Assembly (NCBI GenBank): GCA_002840285.1
Contig: PHAE01000010.1
Location: 1 to 62,866 of the forward strand
Origin: Firmicutes bacterium HGW-Firmicutes-11
GTDB lineage: Bacteria > Bacillota > Clostridia > Peptostreptococcales > Anaerovoracaceae
DNA: 62,866 nucleotides
Reading direction: 5' to 3'
Shown here: in pieces, positions 15,376 to 24,398 of the stretch
How positions within the stretch are numbered: the first letter of the stretch is position 1
Layout of the letters: each line of letters begins with the position of its first letter
Made by a program: the position numbers and the translations under genes
The notes under the pieces: model-generated
The model's database searches: none
The model's input: the letters and a program-made list of their open reading frames with translations, nothing else
What the model was told of the DNA's origin: nothing

Positions 15376-15546
15376 TCACTTTAGGGCATCCTTGCGATTA
15401 TCCTCTTCCAATTTCTTTCGGTTGCTTCGCTTTGAGAATTGAAGCATTGCTTTCGTAGACAAATAGAACATGATAAGAACCGTGAATACCCCACCAAGTC
15501 CAAACACCGCGACTTCAAGTCCTTTTGACATCAATTGCATATCCAT
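15376..15546 (-). CDS. OadG-family sodium pump small subunit
   Basis: This 56-residue single-pass membrane protein begins MDMQLMSKGLEVAVFGLGGVF. Its hydrophobic helix at about 11-30 is followed by a highly charged tail (KRSNRKKLEEDNRKDALK). The shape, the Gly-rich membrane helix and the position directly after oadB match the gamma/delta subunit (OadG) of Na+-translocating decarboxylases. GGGAG lies 8 bases before the ATG, and the gap to oadB is 15 bases. Longer OadG proteins have a proline-rich or metal-binding tail that is absent here. Confidence 0.8.
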   Translation of the reverse strand: MDMQLMSKGLEVAVFGLGGVFTVLIMFYLSTKAMLQFSKRSNRKKLEEDNRKDALK

Positions 15547-15561
15547 TTTACTTACTCCCGC

Positions 15562-16695
15562 CTAATGGGTCATCAGGATGGCCGGAACCAGGGCCAGCAC
15601 AAGACTGCCGGCTACGACGGATCCCAGCTGCCCGGCAACGTTGGCGCTCATCGCTTGCATCAGAATAAAATTGGAAGGATCTTCTTTTGTGGCCATCCGT
15701 TGCACCACTCTTCCAGACATAGGAAATGCGGAAATTCCCGCAGCGCCGATCATGGGGTTGACCTTGTCTTTCAAGAACAGATTTAGAAACTTTGCAAACA
15801 ATACTCCGCCTGCCGTATCAAACACGAAGGCAACCAAGCCCATGCCCATGATCATGAGTGTCTGAACGTTTAAAAACGCCGCGGCAGTCATGGTAGATCC
15901 GATGGTGATGCCAAGAAGCAAGGTTACCAGATTTGAGAGCTCATTTTGAGCAGCATTGGAAAGCCGCGTCAACACACCACAGACCCGAATCAGATTTCCA
16001 AACATAAGAGATCCGACCAGAGCGACGCTGATAGGCGCCAGGATCCCGGCAATCAAAGTGATGATTATGGGAAACAATATCTCTACGACCTTTGGGATAT
16101 CAACCTGGTTATACTTCATCCGTATGCGTCTCTCGTCCCTTGTGGTCAGGAGACGTATGACCGGCGGCTGAATGATGGGGACCAAAGACATATATGAGTA
16201 TGCCGCGACGGAGATCGGACCCAAATAATTTTGGGCAAACTCTTTTGCGACATAAATGCTTGTCGGTCCATCCGCTGCGCCGATGATGCCGATGGCCGCC
16301 GCTTCCTTTAAATCAAAATGTCCGGTAGCCAGAGCGAATAACATCGTAAAGAAGATCCCAAACTGGGCGGCGGCTCCAAAAAAGAACATAAAGGGATTCT
16401 GAAGAAGCGGTTTGAAATCGATCATGGCACCGACTCCAATGAAGATAAGAACCGGGAACAACTCGGTTCTTATTCCTGCATCATAAAGGATCGTGAGAAA
16501 ACCGTCTTCCCCCACCGCCGATGAGAACGGTATATTAGACAGAATTGCTCCAAACCCAATGGGCAATAAGAGCATCGGCTCGTATTCCTTGGCGATCGCC
16601 AAATAGATCAACAAGCCGCCGATGGCAAACATGATGAGGTTTGGCATCGCCAAATTTAAAATGCCGACCAGCAGCTCGTTCCATAATCCTTCCAA
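15562..16695 (-). CDS. sodium-translocating decarboxylase beta subunit (OadB/GcdB family)
   Basis: This 377-residue polytopic membrane protein (about 10 helices) of the family couples decarboxylation of biotin-bound carboxyl groups to Na+ export. The family signature GAADGPTSIYVA is at about 138-150, and a TMTAAAFLN segment and GAAGISAFPMSGRV lie in the C-terminal half. The alpha (carboxyltransferase) and biotin-carrier subunits needed for a complete oxaloacetate, methylmalonyl-CoA or glutaconyl-CoA decarboxylase are not in the window, so the substrate cannot be assigned. It lies 18 bases after recA, where Bacillota often carry recX or rny. Confidence 0.93.
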   Translation of the reverse strand: MEGLWNELLVGILNLAMPNLIMFAIGGLLIYLAIAKEYEPMLLLPIGFGAILSNIPFSSAVGEDGFLTILYDAGIRTELFPVLIFIGVGAMIDFKPLLQNPFMFFFGAAAQFGIFFTMLFALATGHFDLKEAAAIGIIGAADGPTSIYVAKEFAQNYLGPISVAAYSYMSLVPIIQPPVIRLLTTRDERRIRMKYNQVDIPKVVEILFPIIITLIAGILAPISVALVGSLMFGNLIRVCGVLTRLSNAAQNELSNLVTLLLGITIGSTMTAAAFLNVQTLMIMGMGLVAFVFDTAGGVLFAKFLNLFLKDKVNPMIGAAGISAFPMSGRVVQRMATKEDPSNFILMQAMSANVAGQLGSVVAGSLVLALVPAILMTH

Positions 16696-16713
16696 TGGGA
16701 ATTATCACTCCTA

Positions 16714-17754
16714 TTACTCTATGATGACGCCGTCTTCGTCGACAGCAGGTTTGACAGCTGGCCTATAGTTTTCCTTCAGATCTGCTTCCATCTGAGCAAG
16801 CATCTCTTTGTGTTCTGTTAAATAGTTCTTGACGTTTTCCCGGCCTTGACCGATCCGTTCGCCACGGTAACTATACCACGCTCCTGCTTTTTCTACAAGC
16901 TTTGCTTCCACTGCGCAGTCCAGCACATCCCCTTCTCTTGAGATCCCGTGACCGTACATGATGTCAAACTCAGCCTGTTTAAATGGAGGGGCGACTTTGT
17001 TCTTGACTACCTTGACTCTTGTTCTGCTCCCGGTCATCTGATCGCCGACCTTGATGGTTTCGATCCGTCTCACATCGAGACGCATGCTGGCGTAGAATTT
17101 CAAAGCTCTTCCACCTGTGGTGACTTCCGGATTGCCGAACATGATGCCGACTTTTTCACGGAGTTGGTTGATGAAAATCGCTGATGTGTTGGATTTGTTG
17201 ATGGCTCCGGCGAGCTTTCTCAGAGCCTGTGACATCAGGCGGGCCTGCAATCCGACGTGACTGTCTCCCATTTCTCCCTGGATCTCTGCCCGCGGGACCA
17301 ATGCGGCGACAGAGTCGATCACCACAACGTCGATGGCGCCGCTTCGTACGAGCATTTCACAGATCTCAAGCGCCTGTTCACCGGTATCCGGTTGGGATAC
17401 AAGAAGCTCAGCGATATCGACGCCCAGTTTTCCTGCATACTCCGGATCGAGAGCATGTTCCGCGTCGATGAAAGCTGCTTTACCGCCGGTTTTCTGGGCT
17501 TCTGCTATGATGTGCAGCGCCAGCGTCGTTTTTCCTGACGATTCGGGGCCGAAAATCTCGATGACCCTGCCTCTAGGAATACCGCCGATACCGGTGGCAA
17601 TGTCAAGGCTGACCGATCCCGTTGGGATCACATCGATGTTCATGCTCAACCCGCCGCTCCCCAGCTTCATGATCGCGCCTTTGCCAAACTGCTTTTCGAT
17701 CTGCTGCATGGCTGCTTCCAACGCCTTGTCTTTTTCAGTTCTGTTTATGCTCAT
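16714..17754 (-). CDS. recA: RecA recombinase
   Basis: This 346-residue RecA forms filaments on single-stranded DNA, drives strand exchange and triggers LexA cleavage. The N-terminal helix [14 protein letters not shown], Walker [10 protein letters not shown] (69-76), Walker [11 protein letters not shown] and the L2 loop region [21 protein letters not shown]-type (here with VTTGG) are intact. I start at the ATG ending at 17754, five bases after GGAGG, rather than the ATG at 17775, whose second codon contains that GGAGG. An SOS box and a strong promoter precede it. The upstream order rimO-pgsA-cinA is the usual Bacillota context. Confidence 0.98.
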   Translation of the reverse strand: MSINRTEKDKALEAAMQQIEKQFGKGAIMKLGSGGLSMNIDVIPTGSVSLDIATGIGGIPRGRVIEIFGPESSGKTTLALHIIAEAQKTGGKAAFIDAEHALDPEYAGKLGVDIAELLVSQPDTGEQALEICEMLVRSGAIDVVVIDSVAALVPRAEIQGEMGDSHVGLQARLMSQALRKLAGAINKSNTSAIFINQLREKVGIMFGNPEVTTGGRALKFYASMRLDVRRIETIKVGDQMTGSRTRVKVVKNKVAPPFKQAEFDIMYGHGISREGDVLDCAVEAKLVEKAGAWYSYRGERIGQGRENVKNYLTEHKEMLAQMEADLKENYRPAVKPAVDEDGVIIE

Positions 17755-17777
17755 AAGATCCTCCATTTTTCGCAAAA

Positions 17778-17789
17778 GAACACTTGTTC
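17778..17789. promoter_or_regulatory. SOS (LexA) box of recA
   Basis: GAACACTTGTTC is a perfect GAAC-N4-GTTC palindrome, the core of the Bacillota LexA operator (CGAAC-N4-GTTCG). It begins 7 bases downstream of the recA -10, covering the expected start of transcription. Confidence 0.8.
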
Positions 17790-17795
17790 CCTTTT

Positions 17796-17824
17796 ATGAT
17801 ACTTGATTTACGACCACTGGTCAA
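17796..17824 (-). promoter_or_regulatory. sigma-A promoter of recA
   Basis: Minus strand TTGACC (17819-17824), a 17-base spacer and TATCAT (17796-17801). A second possible promoter, TTGACA (17865-17870), 17 bases and TATTTT (17842-17847), lies further upstream, just after the cinA stop. Confidence 0.75.
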
Positions 17825-17880
17825 GATGAAACTTTAATCATAAAATATCATAAATGGAATATTATGTCAATTACTACGTT

Positions 17881-19128
17881 TTACTCGATTTCCTTCCCAT
17901 CCAAAAGCTTGTTAATGGTGTCGAGCATCAACAGTTTTGCAAAATTACGATTCCAGCTTCTACTGACGTTACGGATCGTTTCTTCCCGGCAAAGTGAAAT
18001 TCCATCATAGTAGCAGGAAATATATACCCTTCCAACAGGCTTGTCTTCCGTTCCCCCTTCCGGGCCGGCGATCCCGGTCACGGCGATGCAAAGCGGGCAA
18101 CCGGTGACTCTATGAAGCCCTTCCGCCATTTCCAATGCAGTCTCTCTGCTCACGGCGCCGAACCGAGCCAAAGTCTCTTCGGATACTCCCAGCTCTTCGG
18201 TCTTTGATCGGTTGCTATATGTTACAAATCCACGGTCGAAGACGGCTGAGATCCCCGGCACTTCTGTCATCGTCTGGGCAAACAGCCCGCCAGTACAGGA
18301 TTCGGCGCTGGCAAACCGGATCTCGCGCTGTATCAGTTTTTTTGCAACGACCTCATGGAGTTCTTCGTTGTCGCTACTATAGATATGATCACCGACGCGT
18401 TGTTTCACAGTCTCTATCGTTGATTCCACAGCTGCTTTGGCCTCTTCCAGTGAAGACCGTTTGGAAGCGACTCTCAGACTGCACTCCCCTTCTTTCGCAT
18501 AGGTCGCTAATGTGGGATCCGTCTGTTGGTCGATCAGATCGATCAGATCGGTCTCCAGTTGCGATTCGCCGATGCCAAAAAGGCGAAGCATGCGATAGTG
18601 GATCACGTGGTTGGTCAGTTTTTCAAGGAACGGTTTGACCTTGCCTTCAAACATCCGGGTCATTTCCCTTGGAGGGCCAGGAAGACAAATCGCTACTTTC
18701 CCTTCGTTTTCCAGGGCAAAGCCCGGAGCGGTCCCGCCTTCGTTTTTAAATACCGTACTACGGGAAGGAACAAGGGCTTGTTTGCGATTATTGTCTGTCA
18801 TCACCCGGCCTAAACGTGCAAAATAGGATTCTAGATACTCGATCGTCGGCGCATGAAGAATCAGATGATCCTGAAGTACATCACACACGATTTCTTTTGT
18901 CAGATCATCCTGGGTCGGACCAAGACCTCCCGTGGTAATGATGAGATCACACTCCTCGAATCCGTGGAGGATCAACTCTCCCAAGCGGCCGGGATTGTCT
19001 CCGACTGTGTAGTGATACAGCACATCGATGCCAAGCAAATTCAATTGCTGTGAAAGATATGCCGCATTGGTGTTAACGATCTGCCCGAACAGGAGTTCGG
19101 TTCCGACACTCACTATCGTTGCTCTCAT
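17881..19128 (-). CDS. cinA: competence/damage-inducible protein CinA (NMN deamidase fused to MoaB-like domain)
   Basis: The 415-residue protein has an N-terminal molybdopterin-binding-like (COG1058) domain, MRATIVSVGTELLFGQ and TTGGLGPTQDDLTKE, with ADP-ribose pyrophosphatase activity in studied relatives. A C-terminal PncC-type domain begins AESCTGGLFAQTMTEVPG, where the serine is the expected nucleophile for deamidating nicotinamide mononucleotide. The ATG ending at 19128 has AAAGGGTG upstream and is four bases from the pgsA stop. The pgsA-cinA-recA order is classic; co-expression with recA during competence or damage is known in streptococci. Confidence 0.96.
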   Translation of the reverse strand: MRATIVSVGTELLFGQIVNTNAAYLSQQLNLLGIDVLYHYTVGDNPGRLGELILHGFEECDLIITTGGLGPTQDDLTKEIVCDVLQDHLILHAPTIEYLESYFARLGRVMTDNNRKQALVPSRSTVFKNEGGTAPGFALENEGKVAICLPGPPREMTRMFEGKVKPFLEKLTNHVIHYRMLRLFGIGESQLETDLIDLIDQQTDPTLATYAKEGECSLRVASKRSSLEEAKAAVESTIETVKQRVGDHIYSSDNEELHEVVAKKLIQREIRFASAESCTGGLFAQTMTEVPGISAVFDRGFVTYSNRSKTEELGVSEETLARFGAVSRETALEMAEGLHRVTGCPLCIAVTGIAGPEGGTEDKPVGRVYISCYYDGISLCREETIRNVSRSWNRNFAKLLMLDTINKLLDGKEIE

Positions 19129-19132
19129 TGGA

Positions 19133-19672
19133 TCACCCTTTCTTTCCCAGGAATACATCCTTGCTTTTGACTACATACTCGATCCCCGAGTAAATGGTGA
19201 CAATAACAGCCAGCCAAAGCAATATGATCCCGAACGGGACATCAGTGAATATTGAAAACGGCCAGTTCTGAAGTAGAATGACAGATATCGCTATCATTTG
19301 CAGCACTGTTTTGACTTTTCCCGAGGTGCCGGCTGCTATGATGACCCCCTTATCGGCGGCTACGGTACGCAGACCTGTGATGAGAAATTCTCTTCCCAGT
19401 ATAACGATCACCATCCAACCCGGCACCTGTCCAAGCTCCACGAGACAGATCAGTGCCGAGGCGACCAGAAGTTTGTCTGCCAATGGATCCATGATTTTGC
19501 CAAAGTTTGTGATTTGACCACGGGATCTTGCGATATGGCCGTCCAAAGCATCCGTTAAAGAGGCGACGATAAACAGGATCCCTGCCGCGTATGGCATTCC
19601 GTTCAAAAGCAACACGATGAATATAGGAATCATCAATATTCGAAGCATCGTCAGTTGATTGGGAAGGTTCAT
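19133..19672 (-). CDS. pgsA: CDP-diacylglycerol-glycerol-3-phosphate 3-phosphatidyltransferase
   Basis: This 179-residue membrane enzyme makes phosphatidylglycerol phosphate, the committed step to PG and cardiolipin. The CDP-alcohol phosphotransferase motif is complete: Asp41 and Asp44-Gly in TDALDGHIAR, then Gly58, Asp62 and Asp66 in FGKIMDPLADK. Five to six hydrophobic segments are visible. It overlaps rimO by four bases (ATGA) and is followed closely by cinA. Confidence 0.96.
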   Translation of the reverse strand: MNLPNQLTMLRILMIPIFIVLLLNGMPYAAGILFIVASLTDALDGHIARSRGQITNFGKIMDPLADKLLVASALICLVELGQVPGWMVIVILGREFLITGLRTVAADKGVIIAAGTSGKVKTVLQMIAISVILLQNWPFSIFTDVPFGIILLWLAVIVTIYSGIEYVVKSKDVFLGKKG

Positions 19673-21009
19673 GATTGTCTCCTTTGTTCGGATGAACGTG
19701 GCAAAACAACTGCGGACAAGTCGTAGTCAAACCCATCGATGATCTCCACCTCTACGAATTCTCCCGGAAGAAGTTTTTTAGGCGAAGAAACGATCACAGA
19801 GTTGTCGATTTCCGGCGCGTCGTAGGGACTTCTTCCGATGAACGTCCCCTCCTCTTCTGCTTCGATCAGGACTTGGATTTTTGAGCCGATCAGCGACTGG
19901 TTGTGCTCCAGTGAGATCTCCCGCTGCAGCTCCATGATGCGTTCTTTCCGTCTCTGTTTTGTTGCAGTTCGAATCTGTGGTTTCATCGTTGCAGCAGTTG
20001 TACCCTCCTCCTTGGAATAGGCAAAAACCCCAAGTCGATCAAATTTCATCTTTTGAACGAATGCTTCCAATTGGAGAAAATCTTCTTCCGTCTCTCCGGG
20101 GAATCCCGTGATCAACGTCGTACGGATCCGAATATCTGGGATCGAAGTCCGGAGCCGTGTGATCGTATCAACGATGCTTTCGTAAGTCGAACGCCGTTTC
20201 ATCGCTCTGAGAATGGTGTTGCTGGCGTGCTGGATGGGAATATCGATGTATCTGCAGATTTTTTTGTTTTCTGCGATGACCTGGATCAGTTCATCTGAGA
20301 TCCTGTCTTCATAACAATACATCAGCCGCAGCCAAACAAGGTCGTTCAGGCGGCATAACTCGGTGAGCAGGTCCGGCAGTCGATAGCTCCCATAAATGTC
20401 GATGCCGTATGCGGTTACATCCTGCGCGATCAGAATGATTTCCTTGCAGCCTTCCGACACGAGTTTAGCAGCTTCTTCCAGTATTTTATCCATCGATCGA
20501 CTTCGATATGCCCCGCGGATTCCAGGGATGCTGCAGTAAGCACAGCGATTGTCGCACCCTTCTGCGATTTTGAGGTATGCAGTATAGGAAGGTCCCAAAG
20601 AGTGCCTGGATTCAAATTCCGGATACGATCCGGAATCTTGACTATGGTAAAGTTTCCCGATTTCCAGATCGAGGTGATCAAGGATCTCAGGAAGTCTGGC
20701 GTAATCATTGACACCAAGAAAGACATCGACTTCCGGGAATTCTTTTTGCAAGGTCGTTCCATATCTTTGAGACAGACAACCGGAAACGATCAACCGGGCG
20801 CCTCTCTGCCTTTCTTCTGCCATATCCAAAATACGGTCGATGGACTCCTCTTTTGCATCCTGAATAAAACCGCAGGTATTGACGAGGATCACATCCGCTT
20901 TGGACACATCCTCTGTTAATTGGTGGCCGGCTTTCTTTAGGATACCGGCGGCACCTTCGGAATCTGTGAGGTTTTTTGGACAACCGAGGGTTTCAATATA
21001 TATGATCAT
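19669..21009 (-). CDS. rimO: ribosomal protein S12 methylthiotransferase RimO
   Basis: This 446-residue radical-SAM methylthiotransferase modifies an Asp of ribosomal protein S12. The N-terminal UPF0004 domain has the second cluster's cysteines (IETLGCPKNLTDSE with Cys10, NTCGFIQDAKEES and SGCLSQRY). The radical-SAM domain carries C-x3-C-x2-C in GCDNRCAYCSIPG. The C-terminal TRAM domain ends near FVEVEIIDGFDYDLSAVV. The LGCPKN start and length separate it from MiaB. It lies between ftsK and pgsA, the usual order. Confidence 0.96.
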   Translation of the reverse strand: MIIYIETLGCPKNLTDSEGAAGILKKAGHQLTEDVSKADVILVNTCGFIQDAKEESIDRILDMAEERQRGARLIVSGCLSQRYGTTLQKEFPEVDVFLGVNDYARLPEILDHLDLEIGKLYHSQDSGSYPEFESRHSLGPSYTAYLKIAEGCDNRCAYCSIPGIRGAYRSRSMDKILEEAAKLVSEGCKEIILIAQDVTAYGIDIYGSYRLPDLLTELCRLNDLVWLRLMYCYEDRISDELIQVIAENKKICRYIDIPIQHASNTILRAMKRRSTYESIVDTITRLRTSIPDIRIRTTLITGFPGETEEDFLQLEAFVQKMKFDRLGVFAYSKEEGTTAATMKPQIRTATKQRRKERIMELQREISLEHNQSLIGSKIQVLIEAEEEGTFIGRSPYDAPEIDNSVIVSSPKKLLPGEFVEVEIIDGFDYDLSAVVLPRSSEQRRQS

Positions 21010-21038
21010 ATCGTACCTTTCTTAATAGTGTTTTGATT

Positions 21039-23396
21039 TTACTCGTCACTGGAATCGGAATCCCGGTAAAGCGCAAGGTATTGTTCTTCCGAGATCAAGA
21101 CCTTCCTTGGACGGCTGCCGTCACTGGGCCCGATGATCCCTCTCGCTTCCATCATGTCGATCAGGCGAGCCGCACGATTGTATCCGATGCGAAATCTGCG
21201 CTGAAGCATAGAAACAGAAGCTTGTTCAGCGCGAACTACGGTTTCTATGGCATCCGGCAAGATATCGTCGCTGTCATCGTCATTTCCGCTTTCGTGGGAC
21301 TTTTCGATCCGGTGCATGACATCACTGGAATAATCGCTGTCAGCGCCTTGTTTCTTGAGGAAATCGATCACCTTGTGTACTTCAGAATCGGAAATAAAGG
21401 CACCCTGTACACGGATCGGCTTTGACAGGCCAAGTGGACAAAAGAGCATGTCGCCCTTTCCCACAAGCTTTTCGGCGCCACCCATATCCAGAATCGTTCG
21501 GGAATCGAATTGGGAAGACACGGCAAAGGAGATCCTGGATGGAATATTGGCTTTGATCACACCGGTGATAACATCGACGGAAGGACGCTGCGTTGCTACG
21601 ATAAGGTGCATTCCCGCTGCTCTGGCCATTTGCGCCAGCCGACAGATCGATTCTTCCACCTGTGCCGGCGCAACCATCATCAGGTCGGCAAGTTCATCGA
21701 TGATGATCACGATCTGTGGCAAATGCTTCGCTTCCGTGTCATTGGTTGCAATGTATTCGTTGTAGGATTCCAGATCCCGCACGCCCACTTCTGCAAATTT
21801 CTTGTAACGATCCGTCATTTCTGCCACTGCCCAGTGAAGCGCTGCCGCCGCTTTTGTCGGTTCGGTCACGACGGGAATCAACAAATGGGGGATCCCGTTG
21901 TAATTTCCCAGTTCGACGACCTTCGGATCGATGAGGACGAACTTCACCTCGGAAGGAGTCGCACGGTACAGCATGCTGACGATCAGTGAATTCAGACAGA
22001 CGCTCTTTCCCGAGCCGGTGGATCCGGCGATGAGAAGATGCGGCATGTCCTTTAAATTCGAAACGATCGGATTTCCGGAGATATCTTTACCAACAGCAAA
22101 TGTGATCTTTGATTTGGCATCGGTGTATTCTTTGGATTCAATGATCTCTCGCAATACGACCAGGTTGACACGATCGTTTTCCACTTCGATACCAACGGCG
22201 GCTTTCCCCGGGATCGGAGCCTCGATCCGAATGCTCTTTGCTTCCAGGTTGAGTGCGATATCATCGGCCAACCGAACGATGCTGCTGACCTTGACACCGA
22301 CATTTGGCTGGATCTCGTATCGTGTGATCGCAGGACCTTTTGTCACTTGGAGAATTTTGGCATTCACCCCGAAATCCTTGAGTGTCTGCTCCAACTTGAC
22401 TGCCTTGGCTTTTAGATTGCCGCTTTCTCCCGGCAAGCTGATTGCTGTTGAGCGGGACAGCAGATCGATCGGAGGTTTTCGATAAGGGATCGCAGGATCC
22501 GGCGGGTGAATCTCGATATGGCCATCGGCTGGCTCTTTCTGCTCTTTGGCTTTGATATCGTAGATTTTTACTTCTGGCCTTGTAACTGGCTTGTCGAGCC
22601 CGAGGCCTGGCTTAGGAGCCACGTCCTGCTCAAAGAGCCCTTCGTCCTTGACATAATCGATGATCTTCATTTGCCCGGGTGTGATGGGAGCAATGGGAGT
22701 TGTCGTTACGGAAGATGACGTTGCCGCTCGATCAGGCGCGGTCGTTGGTATGACGATATTGTTTTCCTCATTCGCCCGTTTTTGTTTTGCCGCATTGCGT
22801 TTTTCTTTCCAACGGTCAAAGAACTCGGAAAATGGTGTATTGATGACTAAAAGTACTGATACCAGGATCACCACGCTACAAAAAAGATATAGCCCCGGGA
22901 CGCCGATCGCTTTCGTGACCCAAAGTCCCAACGACATGCCAAAGGCCCCTCCGCCGGCCAGAGTGACTCCGGAGTCGAACGCGTCTCTCAGGTAAGAAAG
23001 TGACCAAGATCCGAGTACTTCCGGAAGAAAACGTGCAGAATTGATGATCGCCGCCATGAGAAATATCAATACGAAAAAGAAGATCGATCTGCCACTGATA
23101 TGTGCGGCTCTCTTCAAGAAAAGTAAAATACCATATAGAATAAGATAATAAGGAAGCGCAAAGGCAATCAGTCCAAAGAGTCCTTTGAGCAAATCGGAAA
23201 TGATGCGGCCGAATTCTCCGGCGGCTTCGGTTTGCAGCGCGATCACCAGAAAAGCGCCGACTGCCATAATGATGATCGCCCAGATCTCATCACGGACTCG
23301 GCCTTTTGACGGCGAATTTATACTAGTCTTGTCAGCCTTCACGGATTTGTTTTTCGATCCTTTCGGCCGCCCCGGCTTGCGCTTTTGTTCCTTCAT
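21039..23396 (-). CDS. FtsK/SpoIIIE-family DNA translocase
   Basis: This 785-residue translocase pumps chromosomal DNA through the division or sporulation septum. A Lys/Arg-rich cytoplasmic N-terminus with an AT-hook-like KRKPGRPKGSKNK (residues 5-17) is followed by four transmembrane helices (about 38-190), a Pro/Lys-rich linker, and the alpha/beta motor with Walker A IAGSTGSGKSVCLN and Walker B IVIIIDELADLM. A gamma winged helix (QRRFRIGYNRAARLIDMM) reads oriented DNA motifs. The ATG ending at 23396 has AAGGAG upstream; longer ATG starts run into uppP. FtsK and SpoIIIE cannot be separated by sequence alone. Confidence 0.96.
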   Translation of the reverse strand: MKEQKRKPGRPKGSKNKSVKADKTSINSPSKGRVRDEIWAIIIMAVGAFLVIALQTEAAGEFGRIISDLLKGLFGLIAFALPYYLILYGILLFLKRAAHISGRSIFFFVLIFLMAAIINSARFLPEVLGSWSLSYLRDAFDSGVTLAGGGAFGMSLGLWVTKAIGVPGLYLFCSVVILVSVLLVINTPFSEFFDRWKEKRNAAKQKRANEENNIVIPTTAPDRAATSSSVTTTPIAPITPGQMKIIDYVKDEGLFEQDVAPKPGLGLDKPVTRPEVKIYDIKAKEQKEPADGHIEIHPPDPAIPYRKPPIDLLSRSTAISLPGESGNLKAKAVKLEQTLKDFGVNAKILQVTKGPAITRYEIQPNVGVKVSSIVRLADDIALNLEAKSIRIEAPIPGKAAVGIEVENDRVNLVVLREIIESKEYTDAKSKITFAVGKDISGNPIVSNLKDMPHLLIAGSTGSGKSVCLNSLIVSMLYRATPSEVKFVLIDPKVVELGNYNGIPHLLIPVVTEPTKAAAALHWAVAEMTDRYKKFAEVGVRDLESYNEYIATNDTEAKHLPQIVIIIDELADLMMVAPAQVEESICRLAQMARAAGMHLIVATQRPSVDVITGVIKANIPSRISFAVSSQFDSRTILDMGGAEKLVGKGDMLFCPLGLSKPIRVQGAFISDSEVHKVIDFLKKQGADSDYSSDVMHRIEKSHESGNDDDSDDILPDAIETVVRAEQASVSMLQRRFRIGYNRAARLIDMMEARGIIGPSDGSRPRKVLISEEQYLALYRDSDSSDE

Positions 23397-23407
23397 ATTT
23401 CGACTCC

Positions 23408-24241
23408 TTATAACGTCATTGTGAGCAAAAGTACCAGAATACCAAGGCCCCAGGTATAATATGAGAACCATGTCAGTTTTCGGTTGGAAACGACTCGAAT
23501 CATGAGTTTGATCGCTGCATAGCCGGTGACAGCCGCCACCGCCATACCGAGGAGAACCGGTCCCCAAAACGATGGCGCAAGACCTTCTGCAAGCGCATCC
23601 GGTGCCTCCAGCACTACAGCGCCCAGTATGGACGGTATGGAAATCAAAAATGCAAACCGTACAGCGGTTTCTCTATTCAGACCACAGAGCAAACTACCTG
23701 TAATAGTCGCCCCGGAGCGTGAAATTCCAGGCGCTATGGCAATGGATTGAAACAATCCAACCAGTATCGCATCCCGATATCGCATTTCTTTCACCGCTTT
23801 TTTTCCAGAAGCGATCCGCTCTATGAAAAAAAGAAAGGTTCCCGTAATCAGCAAGCCGATGGCGATGCCTGTCAAAGAATTGTATAAGCCAGCGAACAGA
23901 TCGTTGAACAGCAGACCGATCACGGCTGTTGGAATCGTCGCGACGATGATCATGACGCCCAGTTTCCTCGTCTCATTATTTTCCAGACAAAGCCCTTTTC
24001 CCCGCAGAAGGTCAAGGATCAAAGAAAACAATTCCTTGAACAACAAGAGGATGTCCTTCCAGTATACGGCAAAAAGCGACAACAGTGTTCCCAAATGAAG
24101 CAACACTGCAAAAAGTAAAACCTGTTCTCCATCGATGCCGAATAGTTGCTGCAAAATGGCCAGATGGCCGGAACTGCTGATTGGAAGAAACTCCGCCAAC
24201 CCCTGCACGAGCCCCAAAAGAATGCCTTCAAAAAACGTCAA
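23408..24241 (-). CDS. uppP: undecaprenyl-diphosphatase UppP (BacA)
   Basis: This 277-residue polytopic membrane phosphatase recycles the undecaprenyl carrier for peptidoglycan and confers bacitracin tolerance. The two catalytic motifs are complete: GLVQGLAEFLPISSSGHL near the N-terminus and PGISRSGATITGSLLCG in the second half. About eight hydrophobic helices are visible. It starts at the ATG ending at 24241 and precedes ftsK by 11 bases. A TATAAT at 24288-24293 on the minus strand may be its -10, with a poor -35. Confidence 0.96.
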   Translation of the reverse strand: MTFFEGILLGLVQGLAEFLPISSSGHLAILQQLFGIDGEQVLLFAVLLHLGTLLSLFAVYWKDILLLFKELFSLILDLLRGKGLCLENNETRKLGVMIIVATIPTAVIGLLFNDLFAGLYNSLTGIAIGLLITGTFLFFIERIASGKKAVKEMRYRDAILVGLFQSIAIAPGISRSGATITGSLLCGLNRETAVRFAFLISIPSILGAVVLEAPDALAEGLAPSFWGPVLLGMAVAAVTGYAAIKLMIRVVSNRKLTWFSYYTWGLGILVLLLTMTL

Positions 24242-24341
24242 ATGCTTACCTCCCTATTCGGACCAGATTCTGCAAAATATTCATATCATTATATCATTTT
24301 ACGATGAAAAAATGAATATCCCGGTTAAATTAAAATAAGCA

Positions 24342-24370
24342 TTAACATTTCCGGCCAAGTGAGTTATAAT
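24342..24370 (+). promoter_or_regulatory. sigma-A promoter of asd
   Basis: TTAACA (24342-24347), a 17-base spacer and a perfect TATAAT (24365-24370) lie 28 bases before the asd start codon. Confidence 0.8.
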
Positions 24371-24398
24371 ATCTTCTTAATACAAGGAGGACGAAGGA

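Noticed and set aside
17869-17879. AATTACTACGT upstream of recA matching the padR half-site
   Set aside because: It is a single 11-base match with no palindrome partner; chance or a cinA 3' end effect is as likely as a PadR site.
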